Below are positions 10,131 to 22,325 of a DNA stretch of 64,000 nucleotides, one piece after another. The DNA comes from Deroplatys truncata. Lineage: Eukaryota > Arthropoda > Insecta > Mantodea > Mantidae. The stretch spans positions 126,546,295 to 126,610,294 of the forward strand of contig CM060977.1 in NCBI GenBank assembly GCA_030765065.1, written 5' to 3'. Under the pieces are notes generated by a model, which worked only from the letters and a program-made list of their open reading frames with translations, did no database searches and was not told where the DNA came from. How positions within the stretch are numbered: position 1 is the stretch's first letter; each line of letters begins with the position of its first letter. Position numbers and translations under genes: made by a program.

Positions 10131-10925
10131 TTACTTTCTCTCCAAGAACGTAGTAGATAGAGAAGACATTGCATTTCACCCAACAATTCGATACCGAGAC
10201 GGGAAATTAGCTCCTGAATAAAAAAAAGAACTTTTAGAAAAAGATCCGTGTATGTCTGAACATCATAACTCAAAAAAGAGAAGTTGGATAAATATCAAAC
10301 ATTTTAGGTTCAGCACCTTCCAAAGTTGCGGCACGAACATTTTCTAGAAAATCCCCCACTTCAAAGTACTCTTTACATGGAACATTTTATTCAAAATCTT
10401 TGATTTTCTAAACAAAATAGCCTAACGATTTTGATTAAAACACCACCTGTTATCTAGGAACAGCATATGAAGTCCTCTTCATTCAGAAGTAATTTTATAT
10501 ACTGTTGTATAACTGGTAAACGATAAGCAATAGATGAAAACCTACTGCACAAGCAATGTAGAACCCTTTAAAACACACAATTTATTTCAGATAACTTTTT
10601 GTGGGTATAAGGCATTTCCGAAATATCCGTTATTAATGGTTCGAACTGATCAATACTTATGTCATTCTATTAATGATCTGTTGACATTCAGTTGTTTCTC
10701 GCGATTACATGGAACGAGTATGGAATTTTAAGGCTAGCGTATAGAGTCCAGTTCTTAAACATTTGAATATCGCTATTGCCTTTGTATCTATAACTAAATG
10801 CATAGTATAGCTTTTTCGGCAAAGATTTACCTCAATTAAAATGAAGTAGATAGGAAAATAAACTATCGTAAAAATAATTTGTATAGAAACGATATAGGGT
10901 ATAGAAAGTAGCACATCATATTCTT
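10131..10925 (+). mobile_element. HINE-like element B, near full length
   Basis: It starts TTTTACTTTCTCTCC and continues through the CAACAATTCGATACCGAGA block, TTTGATTAAAACACC, the B-specific TTCAGTTGTTTCTCGCGATT and a TATCTATAACTAAATGC segment. It ends at GTAGCACATCATATTCTT, a mutated copy of the terminal hairpin. Confidence 0.7.
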
Positions 10926-11734
10926 CTATTATACAACTCTTGTTTACGAAAGCGAAAAAGCTATTTTGATTAAAACAAATTAAGCTGCTGACATGCATCA
11001 TCCATTTTGCTCTACAGCAGCAACAATATTTGAACATTTCTTCGTTTTAAAAATCATGAATTGTAGCATTAACTCGAATCGACAGAAAAAAAATTAGCCG
11101 CGACACTCAATTTATGAATGCCCTTTGGAGCTTGTACTGGGATTTTTCAAATATCCAGCGTAAACACATTTAATTTATGTTTACGCAGTATATTTTGTGT
11201 GCTTTAATAAATACTAATAACTTTTTAATTGCTCTCTGCCAGAATGAAATAGCTTGGCATACCATGCGAGCTTCATGGTTACGAGAATGAATATTGGATA
11301 TTGATATCTCCAATTTAGCTCATATTACACCGACGTTAAAACTTCACTCAATAGCGTGTGTGTTTTTGTGCCCGGGGGAACAAACACTGTGAAACGGTAG
11401 AGATCCATTTATTCATCTATGAGCATAGCTCCGAAAATAAAGATGGGTATGTTTGTACTTCTTGAATTATGCAAAGAAAAGAAGCAGAAACACCTTCATA
11501 AAATGTACGTTCTATTACAGATATTTTCCGTTTTTTGCAGTAAACAACGAGGCGGTTTTGTACTACGACAAGATGAACAGGAGGACAAAAGGTGAATATA
11601 ACTTTTCTACCTCCATCAGAAGCAAATGTGTGTGTTTTTGGGTAGTGTTTAATGCACGTTGGTACACTATAATGCTGTACGTTTTAATAATATAGTGGTC
11701 TTCGATACTTTACGGGGTTCTATATTTTAAAAAA
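10926..11734. other. No recognisable feature
   Basis: About 800 bp of AT-rich sequence; the ORFs of up to 80 codons show no recognisable similarity. Confidence 0.45.
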
Positions 11735-13412
11735 ATTGATATGAGACTTCACATGAGTTTCTCTATCCTCTGTCATTTATTAGTGGGTATACAAACTAGT
11801 CTTAACTTAGGCTTATTACTTTCTCCACTACGTAGAGTAAAGTAGGGGAAGTATTGCATTCCACCAAAAATTTCAACACCTAGATTTCATCGGAAATACA
11901 TGTTTTGAGGTGAAGCATTGTTGGAAACATGTCATGTGTGTGTCTGTCAGCCTGTGAACAACATAACTCAAAAACGAAAAGTCTGATAAATATCAAACTT
12001 GGTATTTTAGTTTAGTATCTACCAAGGACGCAACACGAAGATTTTTAAGGAAATACCCCACCCCATACTACCGTTTACATGGAACATTTTCGAAAATTTT
12101 GATTTTCTCAAAAATGGTTCTAACAATTTTGATTAAAATATCATATGTTCAGGGTATTTTCATGGCAAATGAAACGTATATCTCGACTTTTATAGGAATG
12201 TGCCCCAAAGCCCTCTTCATTCTGAACGACATTTGCATAAGTGGTAAACCGTAAGAGATTAGACAAAATTTTACTGTACAAAGATGTAGATCTGGTTAAA
12301 ACACACAATTTATATCCTGTACATTTTTTTTGTTGTGTGAGCCATTTCCGAGATATTCCTTGTTATTTGTTTGAATTTTCCAATACTTATACTTTTTCAC
12401 AAATGGGAATCCGTTATTCGTTTTTTATATGTTCTGAACATGCAAAGAGAATGAAATGCTTTACATAGCAACCAGCCCTTAAAATATTTGACTATCACTT
12501 AAAGCCTACCACATTTCCCAGGTACCTACAAGAAAATTATCAATAAGGTTTTTATCTCGATTAATGCGAAGTAAAAATAGTTTGCAGAAGAGTAGGGAAA
12601 GTCATGTGAGTGTAACACAACAGATTTTTTTTATATCTACTTCATTTTAATCCAAAAGATTTTTGCAGAAATTGCTTCAGTATACATTTCATTATAGATA
12701 CAAACAGAATAGCGATATTTAAATGTTTAAAAACTGGACGCTATACGCTGGCCTTAAGATTCCACACTGTTTCAATGCAATGGCGAGAAACAACTGGACT
12801 TCAAGTAAATGGCGAAGTATTGAACAATTCAAACCATTAATAACGGATATTTCAGAAATGACATGCCACAAAATAGAGCTTATTTTAAATAAATGGTGCG
12901 TTTTAAAGAGATCTACATCTTTGCGTAGTACGTTTTCGTCTATCCTTTAAAGCTTACCAGTTGTGCAAGATTATACATAATTCCTTCCAATGAAGAGGTC
13001 TTCAGGGGATATTCTCAGAAAATTCAAGATATACATTTTATTTGTTATATAAATACGATATTTTGATTAAAACCGTTAGAGCCAATGCTTTAGAAAATCA
13101 AAAAGTTCGAAAAATGTTCCATGTAAGGGGTAATCTGGGTTATGATTTCTTGATGTTCATGTCGCATCTTTGGAAGATACTGAGCTTAAATACCAAGTTT
13201 GGTATTTACCCGACTTTTCGTTTTTAAGTTATGCTGTTTACAGGCCAGACACACACACACACACACACGTACACTTTTATAAAAATGTTTTTTTTTAATT
13301 CAGGAGGGCTTCAAAAGATGTATTTGCAATGAACTCTCGGTATCAAATTTTTGAATGGAATGTAATAACTTTCTACCTATTAAGTACGTGGTAGATAAAG
13401 TAAAAATAAAAT
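11735..13412 (-). mobile_element. HINE-like element B split by an A copy
   Basis: The minus-strand B 3' end occupies 11735-11817 (TTCACATGAGTTTCTCTATC). The rest resumes at 12625 with TATCTACTTCATTTTAATCC and runs to the 5' end near 13412 (GTGGTAGATAAAGT). The intervening 11818-12624 is an A element on the opposite strand. A short (CA)n at 13249-13268 marks the usual microsatellite position. Confidence 0.75.
11818..12624 (+). mobile_element. HINE-like element A nested in B
   Basis: A complete A copy from ACTTTCTCCACTACGTAGAG to CACAACAGA plus T-run. The 5' flank has only TT (CTTATT) while the 3' side has eight T. This argues that the terminal T-run belongs to the element and not to a 5-bp target duplication. 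Confidence 0.8.
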
Positions 13413-13566
13413 TAAATCAATTACGTTCCAAACATTTTTTTAATGTTGTGACGAGACTTTTTCCTTTTTTACAATTATATTTTATTTAATTTTTGAATAA
13501 TAGAATGCTTAATATTGTTAAATACCGGGATGAGGCCAAAAGGTTTGCAGATAGGTATTAAATTTA

Positions 13567-14022
13567 GTTACCCAGCATATATATTGGGGGCATAGGTGCA
13601 GAGGTAGCAAGAGGACCAGAATCTTAAACTACAAATTCCAGAGCGGACGTGGGATAGTTATCACAAAATACACAGAATTTCACATTAATCATATTACTTG
13701 TCATTTATTCAGTTTAAATACGGTGCCCCTATATCACACATAAAAGGTAAAAAGGAAGAAATTGAAGGGAGATGCTGCACATACGACGCTACATTCACAC
13801 GATTCACATACGACGCTTTTAGACTCAACACTCGACCAAAATTGACGCTAACACACCACACAAAGAAGCAACGCTCACTTACCCCACTCTCCACCGCTAG
13901 CTAGGATCACCAGCTAGACGATGGCGAGTCGCCACGCCAGAGGAACTTAAAAAACCCAAAGTCGAAAGAATTACCCCAACAATACTCTCGCCAACGACGC
14001 ATTAATGTGTCTGGCGTGACAA
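13567..14022 (-). repeat. LTR-like repeat, family F (copy 2)
   Basis: Diverged counterpart of 723-1035. Read on the minus strand it starts TGTCACGCCAGACAC, compatible with an LTR-type TG start. No PBS, gag or pol was found beside it. Class uncertain. Confidence 0.3.
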
Positions 14023-14556
14023 TACACACACATACACGCCACAGTAGTGAATTTGATATATAATGATGAAGTTTCCAAAATTTGTTTGAATTATTTCTCT
14101 TCCTAGAACAAGAACGATACTACGTGCCTGATTTTATTTACGTTGTAATTATTTTTAGAGCCACCTGCTTTACAATTAATTACTTCGTAATCTTGTTACA
14201 ATTAATGGGAGGTATAAATTCCTACTCTGTCTCACCATGTATCTAGTTCAGGAACTCCTCTACGTCAAATTAACTTCTCGACGCAATCTCGCGGAGCTAT
14301 ATATTTATTCTTCACAAAGACTTCCATAATCTCGCGGTGTATATTCACTCAACCTAACAATATAAGTAACACTACTTCTCTCTTCTTTGAATATCTGCAA
14401 AATTTCTCTTCTTAGATGATTACGCGTCTGGTGCTCTCACAGTCACAACGACGTCTTTTGTACCTTGTTGATTTTCATATCTTTGACGAGTGTTTTTTGT
14501 TGCACGCTCGCGTTGCTAGCGTCGTTCACTTATTTGAGTGTATTGTTTACAACATA
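14023..14556. other. No recognisable feature
   Basis: About 530 bp, mostly AT-rich, with no recognised repeat or coding similarity. Confidence 0.45.
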
Positions 14557-14561
14557 TTTTT

Positions 14562-15391
14562 ACTTTCTCTACTACGTAGAAATAGTAAGTAGGGGAAGTA
14601 TTACATCCCACTCAAAAATTCGATACCGAGATTTCACCGGAAATACATGTTTTGAGTTCCCCTGAACCCAAAAAAGGTATTGTTGGAAACATGTCCGTGT
14701 GTGTATGTGTCTGTGAACAGCATAACTCAGAAACGAACAGTCGGATAAACACCAAGCTTAGTATTTAGGTTCAGTATCTTCCAGAGATGTGACACGATGG
14801 TTTTCAAGAAAATTCCCCACCCCAGATTACCATTTACATGGAAAATTTTTCGAAAATTTTAATTTTCTCAGAAATGGCTCTAACGATTTTGATTAAAATA
14901 TCATATATTTAAGATACTTTAATGAAAAATCAAATGTATATCTCGAATTTTCTGGGAACGTCACCAAAAGTATTCTTAATTGTGAACGACTTTTGCATAA
15001 CTGGTAAACCATAAGAGATAGACAAAATTTTACTACACAAAAATCGTAGATCGCCTTAAAATACACAATTTATGTCATATAACATTTTTTATGTTGAGTG
15101 AACCATTTTTGAGACATTGGTTGTTATTCCCTTAAATTTTTCAATACTTATACTTTTTCTCAAATGGAAATTCAATATTAATTTTTTTGTCCTGGTAATA
15201 CAAAGAGAATGGAATACTCCACATAGAAACCAGCTCTTAAAATATTTGACTAACGCCAATTCCCCTTGCAATTACAAGAAAATTAGCAATAAGATTAACA
15301 TCTCGATTAACATGAAGCATATGGAGAATAAGCGTTTGTAAAAATAGTTTGTACGAGAGTAGAGAAAGTCATGCGAGTGTAACACATCAGA
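14562..15391 (+). mobile_element. HINE-like element A, full length
   Basis: It is preceded by T5, starts ACTTTCTCTACTACGTAG and ends GCGAGTGTAACACATCAGA followed by eight T. It has a short TG tract near 14697-14710. All internal blocks are in order, so this is a useful reference copy. Confidence 0.85.
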
Positions 15392-15694
15392 TTTTTTTTA
15401 GGCAGTTTAGCCTAAAGGTAGAACTTCTAAAACAGAGCACACGAGCTAAAACCTTTATTTTCCACATGTTTAATAACTCGATTTGTTTTGATTAGGTTTT
15501 ACTTTTCATTATGTCTAATTATATGATGAATTTCTCATGGCGCTCGTATTATCTGTTCACAATACAAATCGTCATACTTTAATTTATCACAATCCGTTGT
15601 AGAGTTAACCTATGCATTATATTGGCAGCGTTATGCTTTCTTTAATCTAAAGCGTTATTCTTTTGTCCACTATAACCTCCATAAATATTAAACG

Positions 15695-15885
15695 GCGGAA
15701 ATTATGAATTCAGAAGAAATTGAAATGGAAGAGCCAGGTAAAATTACAGAAGTAACAGAAAGAATTACACTATAAATACTTGACAAAAAATCCAGAAAAC
15801 AATATGATATAGCATTTAATCACTTCATTGCCTGGTGTAAGGTAAAACATGTTGATGATAATTTTACTGAAAATGACTGCTAGCG
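15695..15885 (+). pseudogene. Tyrosine-recombinase-like N-terminal relic (Crypton/DIRS type?)
   Basis: The frame beginning ATGAATTCAGAAGAAATTG reads, after one stop, LDKKSRKQYDIAFNHFIAWC and KHVDDNFTEN. That resembles the SAM-like N-terminal helix bundle of arthropod tyrosine recombinases (pattern KSxKxYxxAxxxFxxWC). About 60 codons remain. The catalytic R-HxxR-Y region is absent, so the class is a tentative call from one helix motif. Confidence 0.35.
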
Positions 15886-16490
15886 AATCAACAAAGCATC
15901 AAAACATCTGACGTCTCGCTTTTTAACGTCACTTTTCTTGTTTCAAGAACGCGTTCTAAACTACATATCTGTTAGTTTCAGGATTCAATATAATATTATT
16001 GATATTTTACTAATTCGAGAGCTGTCTAATAAAATAGCATGTACCACACGGGTTTAAAGTAGTTTTATTTCGCTCGTAGGATTGCGAAACATGGCCTACG
16101 GCCTTCCTTTATCAAACATTCCTACTCGCAAACTAAAACCCACTTTTACCCTTTGTATCATACTCCAATATTATTTATATACTTACTTAAATAATTCCTA
16201 TCATTATATTTCCATTCTTTTCTTGATATTTTGTTTTACGTTTGTATTCTTATTGTATACAAATAATTTAAAACTGTTACATAGTAAATTGTACATGGTT
16301 TCATGACTTTCTCCTTACTTTTCTTCTCTTGATATGACTCTATACAAATTTCAACTTTTATTTAATAGTATTATTCTTTTGTATTATTATTATTATTTTA
16401 CGGTTTTGCTACCTTATTTCTTATAAATAACGTTTTATTTAATTTTGTCAAACCTTTAAACTAAGGGTCCTTAGATTAATTCCTGCTACG
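15886..16490. other. No recognisable feature
   Basis: About 600 bp. A short low-complexity stretch of TTATTATTATTATT lies near 16385; nothing else was recognised. Confidence 0.45.
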
Positions 16491-16655
16491 TTACAGGCCT
16501 AAGTTTAGAGTACCTCCCTGGCATTTACCAGTAATGGAGAGAGGAACACGTGGAGAAAACCTCAGTCAGGGAGGACGGTCCTGGTGGTATTTGAACCGCG
16601 GACCTCCCGTTCACGAGTCTGTCCCTTAACGACCTAGTATACCCCTGAAATCTAG
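16490..16655 (-). mobile_element. tRNA-derived SINE, degraded
   Basis: The minus strand shows GGGAGGTCCGCGGTTCAAAT (B-box) and a downstream CTGACTGAGGTTTTCTCCAC segment, the usual SINE arrangement of head plus GGTTTTC body. The A-box half is partly mutated. Confidence 0.5.
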
Positions 16656-17640
16656 CAGCGCCCCTGTCTTTAAGTTTATTCGGTGAAGATGGTTGAATGG
16701 GTGTTCATAAATCAATCAGACATTTCACCAGGACACACATTTAGTCTTACTCTTAGTCTGCCCCTTTTGAATTACGAAGGAAAAGATAGAGAAAAAGAGA
16801 AGCGTTTTATACGCAGTATATAAAATATATTACTATTAATGTTTATTAAATACAAAATATTATACATAAATAAAGTGTTAACTTCTACTGTTTATAAAGT
16901 GTAAATAAATATAAATGAGAAAATTTAACTGTTTTTGTGATTCTATAAATTTATATTTCGCTTTTTAAACACTTGCTAATATGGTTGCGATTTATTATAC
17001 ACTGTACATAGTCTACTGTTACTACAGTGTTATAGCTAATATTCCTGCCAGAATGCAAGATTCACTATGCTAGTGTACACACTTGTGCGAGGGTTTCAAT
17101 ACGCGAACTAGACGTCGGGTAGGCATACTGCCTGTCATTATTAATAGATACATCTCTGTAACTATTGTGCATGTACAAACGCCACCGCTCTTACTGAACC
17201 CTGAAACATCCTCACATTCGAGCGATCCATTGCTATGGTGTGTGGTCGCTATTCTTGATCGCGTGGGTGTAAGCCGTCCTCTGTCCGCTTAGGACCGAGT
17301 TGATTTTTAAATGTTAATGCTCCTCTGGGTCAAGCTAATCTCTGCAAACCTAGCGATCGATCCCACTTTTTGGGCTACATTTTACCTTGCTTCCTTTGCG
17401 CTTAAGGCTAGGATGGGCTTAGACTGAATCATTTAATGTTGGTTTTCCATGGGTTAAATCGCGCGATCCTTGCATCTACAGTCTTTAACACAGCATTACA
17501 CTGATGCAGAAAGGAAACACTATACAGAAGGGAATGAAATTTTCTCTTTTAGTTTTAAGTGCGCTGGTAACAAAAGTCTAATAACTTTTTCATCCCCTTT
17601 TTAAGGTTTAGTTGCACAAAAACAACGTGTATTGAAGTTT
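16656..17640. other. No recognisable feature
   Basis: Nearly 1 kb, very AT-rich in its first half and GC-richer around 17080-17300. A 69-codon ORF at 17083-17292 shows no recognisable domain. Confidence 0.4.
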
Positions 17641-17659
17641 TATTCCCTTAACGGAAGTA

Positions 17660-18060
17660 TGCGATGTACCGAGTTGTATTCCCGACGACCGCTCAGCTTC
17701 ACCTTGGGCTTTTCGTTGTTTTCCCTGGTCGGTAGACAAATGCTAGGGTGGTTTCTCATCTACCACAATATTCTTTCCAATATTTCCCTTTTCACCCCGT
17801 TTCCCTCTCATCTTTTAGGTGTGCCTCTAGGTTTCAAACCGTATGACAGTCCCGGACAGATGACGCTGATGCTTGCACAAAGGAAAGTTTAAGTACTTCC
17901 CGGGACACTTAGTTGAAGGTAGTTAATCTCCAGGCAGCTCCAGCAGTGAAACGGGTCTTCAAGTCTGGAAATTTTAGAGACTGGCTGCGTAATGTGCCTG
18001 AGGCCTGTAGCCTCGTGTGGCTCCCTTTTTCTTGGGTGTGGTCGGCACAACAGAAATATA
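17660..18060 (+). mobile_element. SINE family 5-like, old copy
   Basis: CGTTGTTTTCCCTGGTCGG and AGACAAATGCTAGGGTGG match the SINE at 32366. The 3' half (about 17940-18055, CTTCAAGTCTGG ... GGGTGTGGTCGGCACAACAG) parallels 33840-33968. The head B-box is lost. Confidence 0.45.
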
Positions 18061-19370
18061 TAGGTGGCAGTGTCCTATACCTACAATGAAAGTACTTGGG
18101 TTTTCATAACAGAAGATTAAATAAAATGCCATAACTAGTTCTTTATCACCTTTCATTACGTGATTTGCATTTTATGATTATTAAGATTATGGAATACAGC
18201 ATCTATAAATTGTTACACTTTATCTAAGTGGCATACAAGTTTTATGCATGCCTGTATTTTGTTTCTATGGCGTGCTTCTTTAGTATTATATGAACACTAA
18301 AGTTGCTTATAAGCATCCAAAAACTTTCCGATAAATGGAATTCATACATTATGCACATTTAATGTTTCTCCAACCCTTAATCGAGAAAATAATTATTCGA
18401 TTTTTTACATGGGTGTATTATAGACATCTTGTCATTATAATTTATGTACTAATGCTGCTTTCAAGCAGTATGGCAAATAACTGTCTCGTTTTTCGTTAAG
18501 TTACTTTATTCATTTACATTGAACACGAAATCCGGTATATAACAGTCACAGATTTTCTCGGTCTATTATTATTTATTCTCATAGCTATTCTGCATAACAT
18601 AAAAGTTAACGTTTATAACAGCTTTCCGTTAATCATGACAATTACCTGTAAGAAACGGTAATTAGTTTTATCTAATTATGCGTAAATATTTAGTGTGATG
18701 CATATTTTGTTGTGTGCAGCAGATGGGAAAAACAGTTAACAAAATGGCAAGTCATTATAATTATGCTTGTTTGGGCGAAAAGGCCAAAAAAGGAACATTT
18801 AACATTTACAAGTGTATCGCTTAATTGCGGTAAATCTCAACAAACTGCAGTAAATACTGCGGAAACGGTTTACGCCATTTTATTCTGATCAACTGCGTAT
18901 TTTAAAGAGCTTTAACAAAAGTTTTTTCCATGGTAAGCTTTTGCCTATATTTTACGGTTTGCACATATCTAAAACTCACGCAAATTAAGAAAGATTCACA
19001 GAGTATTTCCATAACATTCAAGACCGACTTCTACTTTCCATGCAGGTTTCTCGAAACTATGTTTTTTTTATCAACATCGTTGGAACTAAGTTTAAGAAAG
19101 TATATAATAACAGTCCCCCTGCATCATATATAACACATCGGATTTTGTATTTGTTTCTCGTTGTATAATGAGTCAAAGTCATTATGTATCATATTTTGTA
19201 TATTCTGCAAATTGGCCTCTATCAGTCGAAAAGCAAAACGCATGAGTTGGCCTGATCAAGAGTCTCCAACCGGCAGTTGAGAAAAAGAGAGGGAGAACTA
19301 TTTCTACTGTACTGTGTTAATACGTAGTACAGGGAACCATTAGACGCTTGCGTATTATACTATATATTAG
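18061..19370. other. No recognisable feature
   Basis: About 1.3 kb of AT-rich sequence. I see no repeat shared with the rest of the window and no convincing coding frame. Confidence 0.4.
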
Positions 19371-19379
19371 CTGTACAAT

Positions 19380-19700
19380 GCAAGAGTTAATGATATAACT
19401 GAATTCATTCGTAAAGTCTTATTGGCATGCTGAAGGTATTGAAGGTACAGCACTGTTGGAAAAAGATCTGGACAAAATGCCAATGATTATGAGTGGAGAT
19501 TTTAACATCAACTTCAACTCAGACGAAGCTCAACCACTGATAAGATTTTTGGATGAAAAGTTAAAGTACTGAACACTGACAAAACTCAGCCTACAACCAG
19601 ATCAGGCACTACCATCGACGCAGTGTTCTCTCGTTATTTAGAAAGTTTACAGTCTAAATTATTTTTATCATGCTTCAGCTATCATAAACCCACAATTTTC
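19380..19700 (+). pseudogene. Endonuclease/exonuclease/phosphatase-domain relic
   Basis: One frame reads KMPMIMSGDFNINFNSDEA and QPLIRFLDEKL before a stop. After a frameshift it reads a degenerate RSGTTIDAVFSRYLESLQS and SYHKPTI. GDFN and the later TTIDAVF...H block are the EEP-nuclease motifs containing catalytic Asp/Asn/His. In arthropods this variant is familiar from frames linked to PIF1-type helicases, as expected for Helentrons, which carry an added EEP endonuclease; LINE endonucleases also have GDFN. No helicase or Rep part is visible nearby. The relic is broken by a stop and at least one frameshift. Confidence 0.55.
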
Positions 19701-20958
19701 CTTCTTGGAGTATGAATTAATGGAAATTGATGAATAAAAGAAATATTTCATTTAATTAAGAGAGATTTTCTTCAATCAAATTCCACACAACCATTTCCTA
19801 ATCCTGAAACAATCAAATTGTAAACAAATGCTAGACCCTAAGAAGTTTCACTTCTATGCATCAATAATAGAATTGAAAAATACTAAATTCTTGATATATA
19901 CCCGTGATATTACATATGATACAATCCCCTAAACCACCTTGATCCCCTAAAATTGAAACAAAAATTGATCTCTTGAATATTCGTGTTATTTTTGTCCTTA
20001 ATAACACACATTGTTCCACAAATTTAATTGTTTAAATATCATTTTAGACCCAGAAAAAGCAACCCTCTAAATTTTCGAAAAAACATTTGTTTTTGCAAAT
20101 TTATTATATTTCGACCCATAGAAACTCATTAAGCACACAGACATAAATATAACTGTCAGAATTTGATCTAGGGGCTGTGGAGGTTAAAAAACTTTTGGGA
20201 GGTGGAGGAAATTCTCCGAAAATCTGTCTTGCATACTTAAAATTGCGTATTTACACATATTGCCAATTTTTAGTTATCTTGTTCAAAGACAGACATACGG
20301 ACAGAAAAAATGGTTTATAAATAGCTGTTTATTCTGTGATGAGGAATAAGGAAACAAAATAAAAAATGTTGTTTCCCAATTACAAAACATAATTTGACCC
20401 TCAAATGACCACTCATGGATGGCCCAATCATTCATTGCGCTCTTTGTACACAGCCATTCGAATTTTCGCTATTTACATAGGTGTAAGAACAATTGCAAAG
20501 GGATTTTTACAAATGTTGTTTAGCTTTTTACGAGGAGTGAGAAAACAACATAAAAAGGTAAGTTTTCGTTTAAACAAATTAAACTGACCCTAAAATGACC
20601 ACTATAACGTCCTTCAAATAAAACACGAGTAATTTACTTTCCCTCATAATAGCAAGTAACTTTTACTCAAGACATTTCTTGCTACTACGCTTAGTTCTGA
20701 AGATATTGTACAGTCCTCAACTTAAATGTTCCACTATGTATATTATCTCTATGCATGCCTCCCTCGTTTTGTGTTTGCATATGTCGAAACGGATTTATTT
20801 TAATATCCATCTTTTTTTGTGCATTAAGGAAAACGGGTATTTTCCTCTTCCGATCGTTTTATGCACGCTTCTTGATAACACTAGTCTGCATTTTCAAACT
20901 TTTTGTCAGATGATTTCTTAAAAGTAGGTGTTCTTGAATCAAGTTTTTATGCTGATTC
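19701..20958. other. No recognisable gene; possible old repeat around 20150-20600
   Basis: About 1.2 kb. The part near 20200-20310 (ATTCTCCGAAAATCTG ... AGACATACGGACAG) faintly recalls the A/B pattern, but the match is too weak to annotate. The two statements 'AAATGACCACT' at 20403 and 20597 form a loose direct repeat. Confidence 0.35.
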
Positions 20959-20959
20959 C

Positions 20960-21900
20960 AGAAATAACTTCCGTTTTTTTTTCTATCACGTCAGGTTTTT
21001 ATACAAAACAGGTAATGTTTTGACGATTTTACTAATGAGCGTAGAAAAGCATTCAAATACCATTTCACACAAGGAAAGTTTTATTCAAGAAACGTTTTAA
21101 GAATACTCTCAAGAACTCCACTAATCTATTTCATCACTACATTTTAACAAAACAAGAAGCCAAAGTGTTTCATTTAATTTTTTTCAAACTTTCTCTTCTT
21201 TGACTTCCTTGCAGATCCTTGAAGATGACTGTCCCTCCTCAACATCCAACAGTAGTCGGCCATCTTAGTTTCATTCCATCTCGCCTGGTACCTCCTCTCC
21301 ATTTCCTTAATATCTTGGTGAAAACGTTCACCCTGCTCTTCACTATGTCCCAGATTTTCTGGAAAGTAGTCGATATGTGAATGCAGAAAATGCTCCTTTA
21401 CACTCATGTTACAACCCATCTTCTTGAAATTTTCCAACATTGTTCCGACAATGGCCTTATAATTGGGATCTTTGTTATTTGCTAAGAAGTTTTCAGTAAC
21501 AAATCGGAAGGCGGACCATGCCACTATTTCTCTCTGATTCATTGTCTACTCAAAATCTTCATCCTTCGTCAATTTCTTTATTTGAAGTCCAACAAAAATT
21601 CCAGCCTTTAATTTGTCTTGTGTAATGAAGGGAAATTTCTTGTAAAGGTACTTGAAGCAGGGTCCATCCTGTGGCAGAGCCCTTACAAATTGCTTCATCA
21701 AGCCCAGTTTTAAGTGTAGTGGCGGAAGCAATATCTTTATATCTCTATATTTTTGAAGTGAAATTGTGAAAAAGCTTCACGTGATAGAAAAAAAACTAAA
21801 AGCAATTCTGAAATCAGCATAAAACAGTGAGTCAGAATCACTTATTAGTTTTCAGTCATCCGATATCATGTAGACTAGTGTTATCTCCTTTTTTTGCTGA
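20960..21900 (-). mobile_element. Repeat unit carrying the unknown arthropod ORF (copy 2)
   Basis: Inverted relative to 8330-9180 and matching it through both non-coding flanks, including CATCCGATATCATGTAGAC at 21858-21876. Two copies about 12 kb apart in opposite orientation. Confidence 0.6.
21174..21740 (-). pseudogene. Repeated arthropod ORF of unknown function (copy 2, one stop codon)
   Basis: The frame runs LLPPLHLKLGLMKQFVRAL, then AGIFVGLQIKKLTKDEDFE, a TAG stop (21546-21548) and on in the same frame from TMNQREIVAWSAF through NNKDPNYKAIVGTM, FLHSHIDYFPENLGHSEEQG, RFHQDIKEMERRYQARW and ADYCWMLRRD to a basic KSKKRKFEKN end. The stop equals a Lys codon in copy 1, a single substitution. 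The LPPLH start missing from copy 1 is intact here, so the two copies decayed independently. Confidence 0.65.
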
Positions 21901-22325
21901 GGGTGAGAAGTGAGCACTGACCTGATGAAGAAACAGCTCTGAAACGATCATAGAAAGTTATAAACTTGGTAGTAACAGTGGTCAGTTTACTCCTCTATGG
22001 CAGCCGCGCATGCGCAGAACTACCTTTGTTCGTCGTGTAATATTTTCTCCTTCTGATCCACGGCCTTTCTTGGTCCGAGGCTTTTTATCGTTTATGAATG
22101 TAAAAAACTTGATCGGCCTTTGGTCCGGATCAAATGCATCTGGAGATATTACAGAGCAACGCGAAATCTAAGAATGCAGCATTGAACATAGCTGAACAAA
22201 TTGTTTTACTAGGAAGTGTATTAGGCTGCTTGCTACATGTCTTATGTATTTTTTTTAGTTCCATTTATACCTTGCCTTATCAGTGGCCTTTCCTTTGTAA
22301 CTTATTGCCCAAGGGCAATGGTGCT
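21901..22325. other. No recognisable feature
   Basis: About 420 bp. The frame 22134-22430 runs into the adjacent SINE and is not supported as a gene. Confidence 0.4.

Noticed and set aside
17083..17292. 69-codon ORF in a GC-richer patch as a host exon
   Set aside because: No recognisable domain, no splice-site support, no poly(A) signal placed sensibly.
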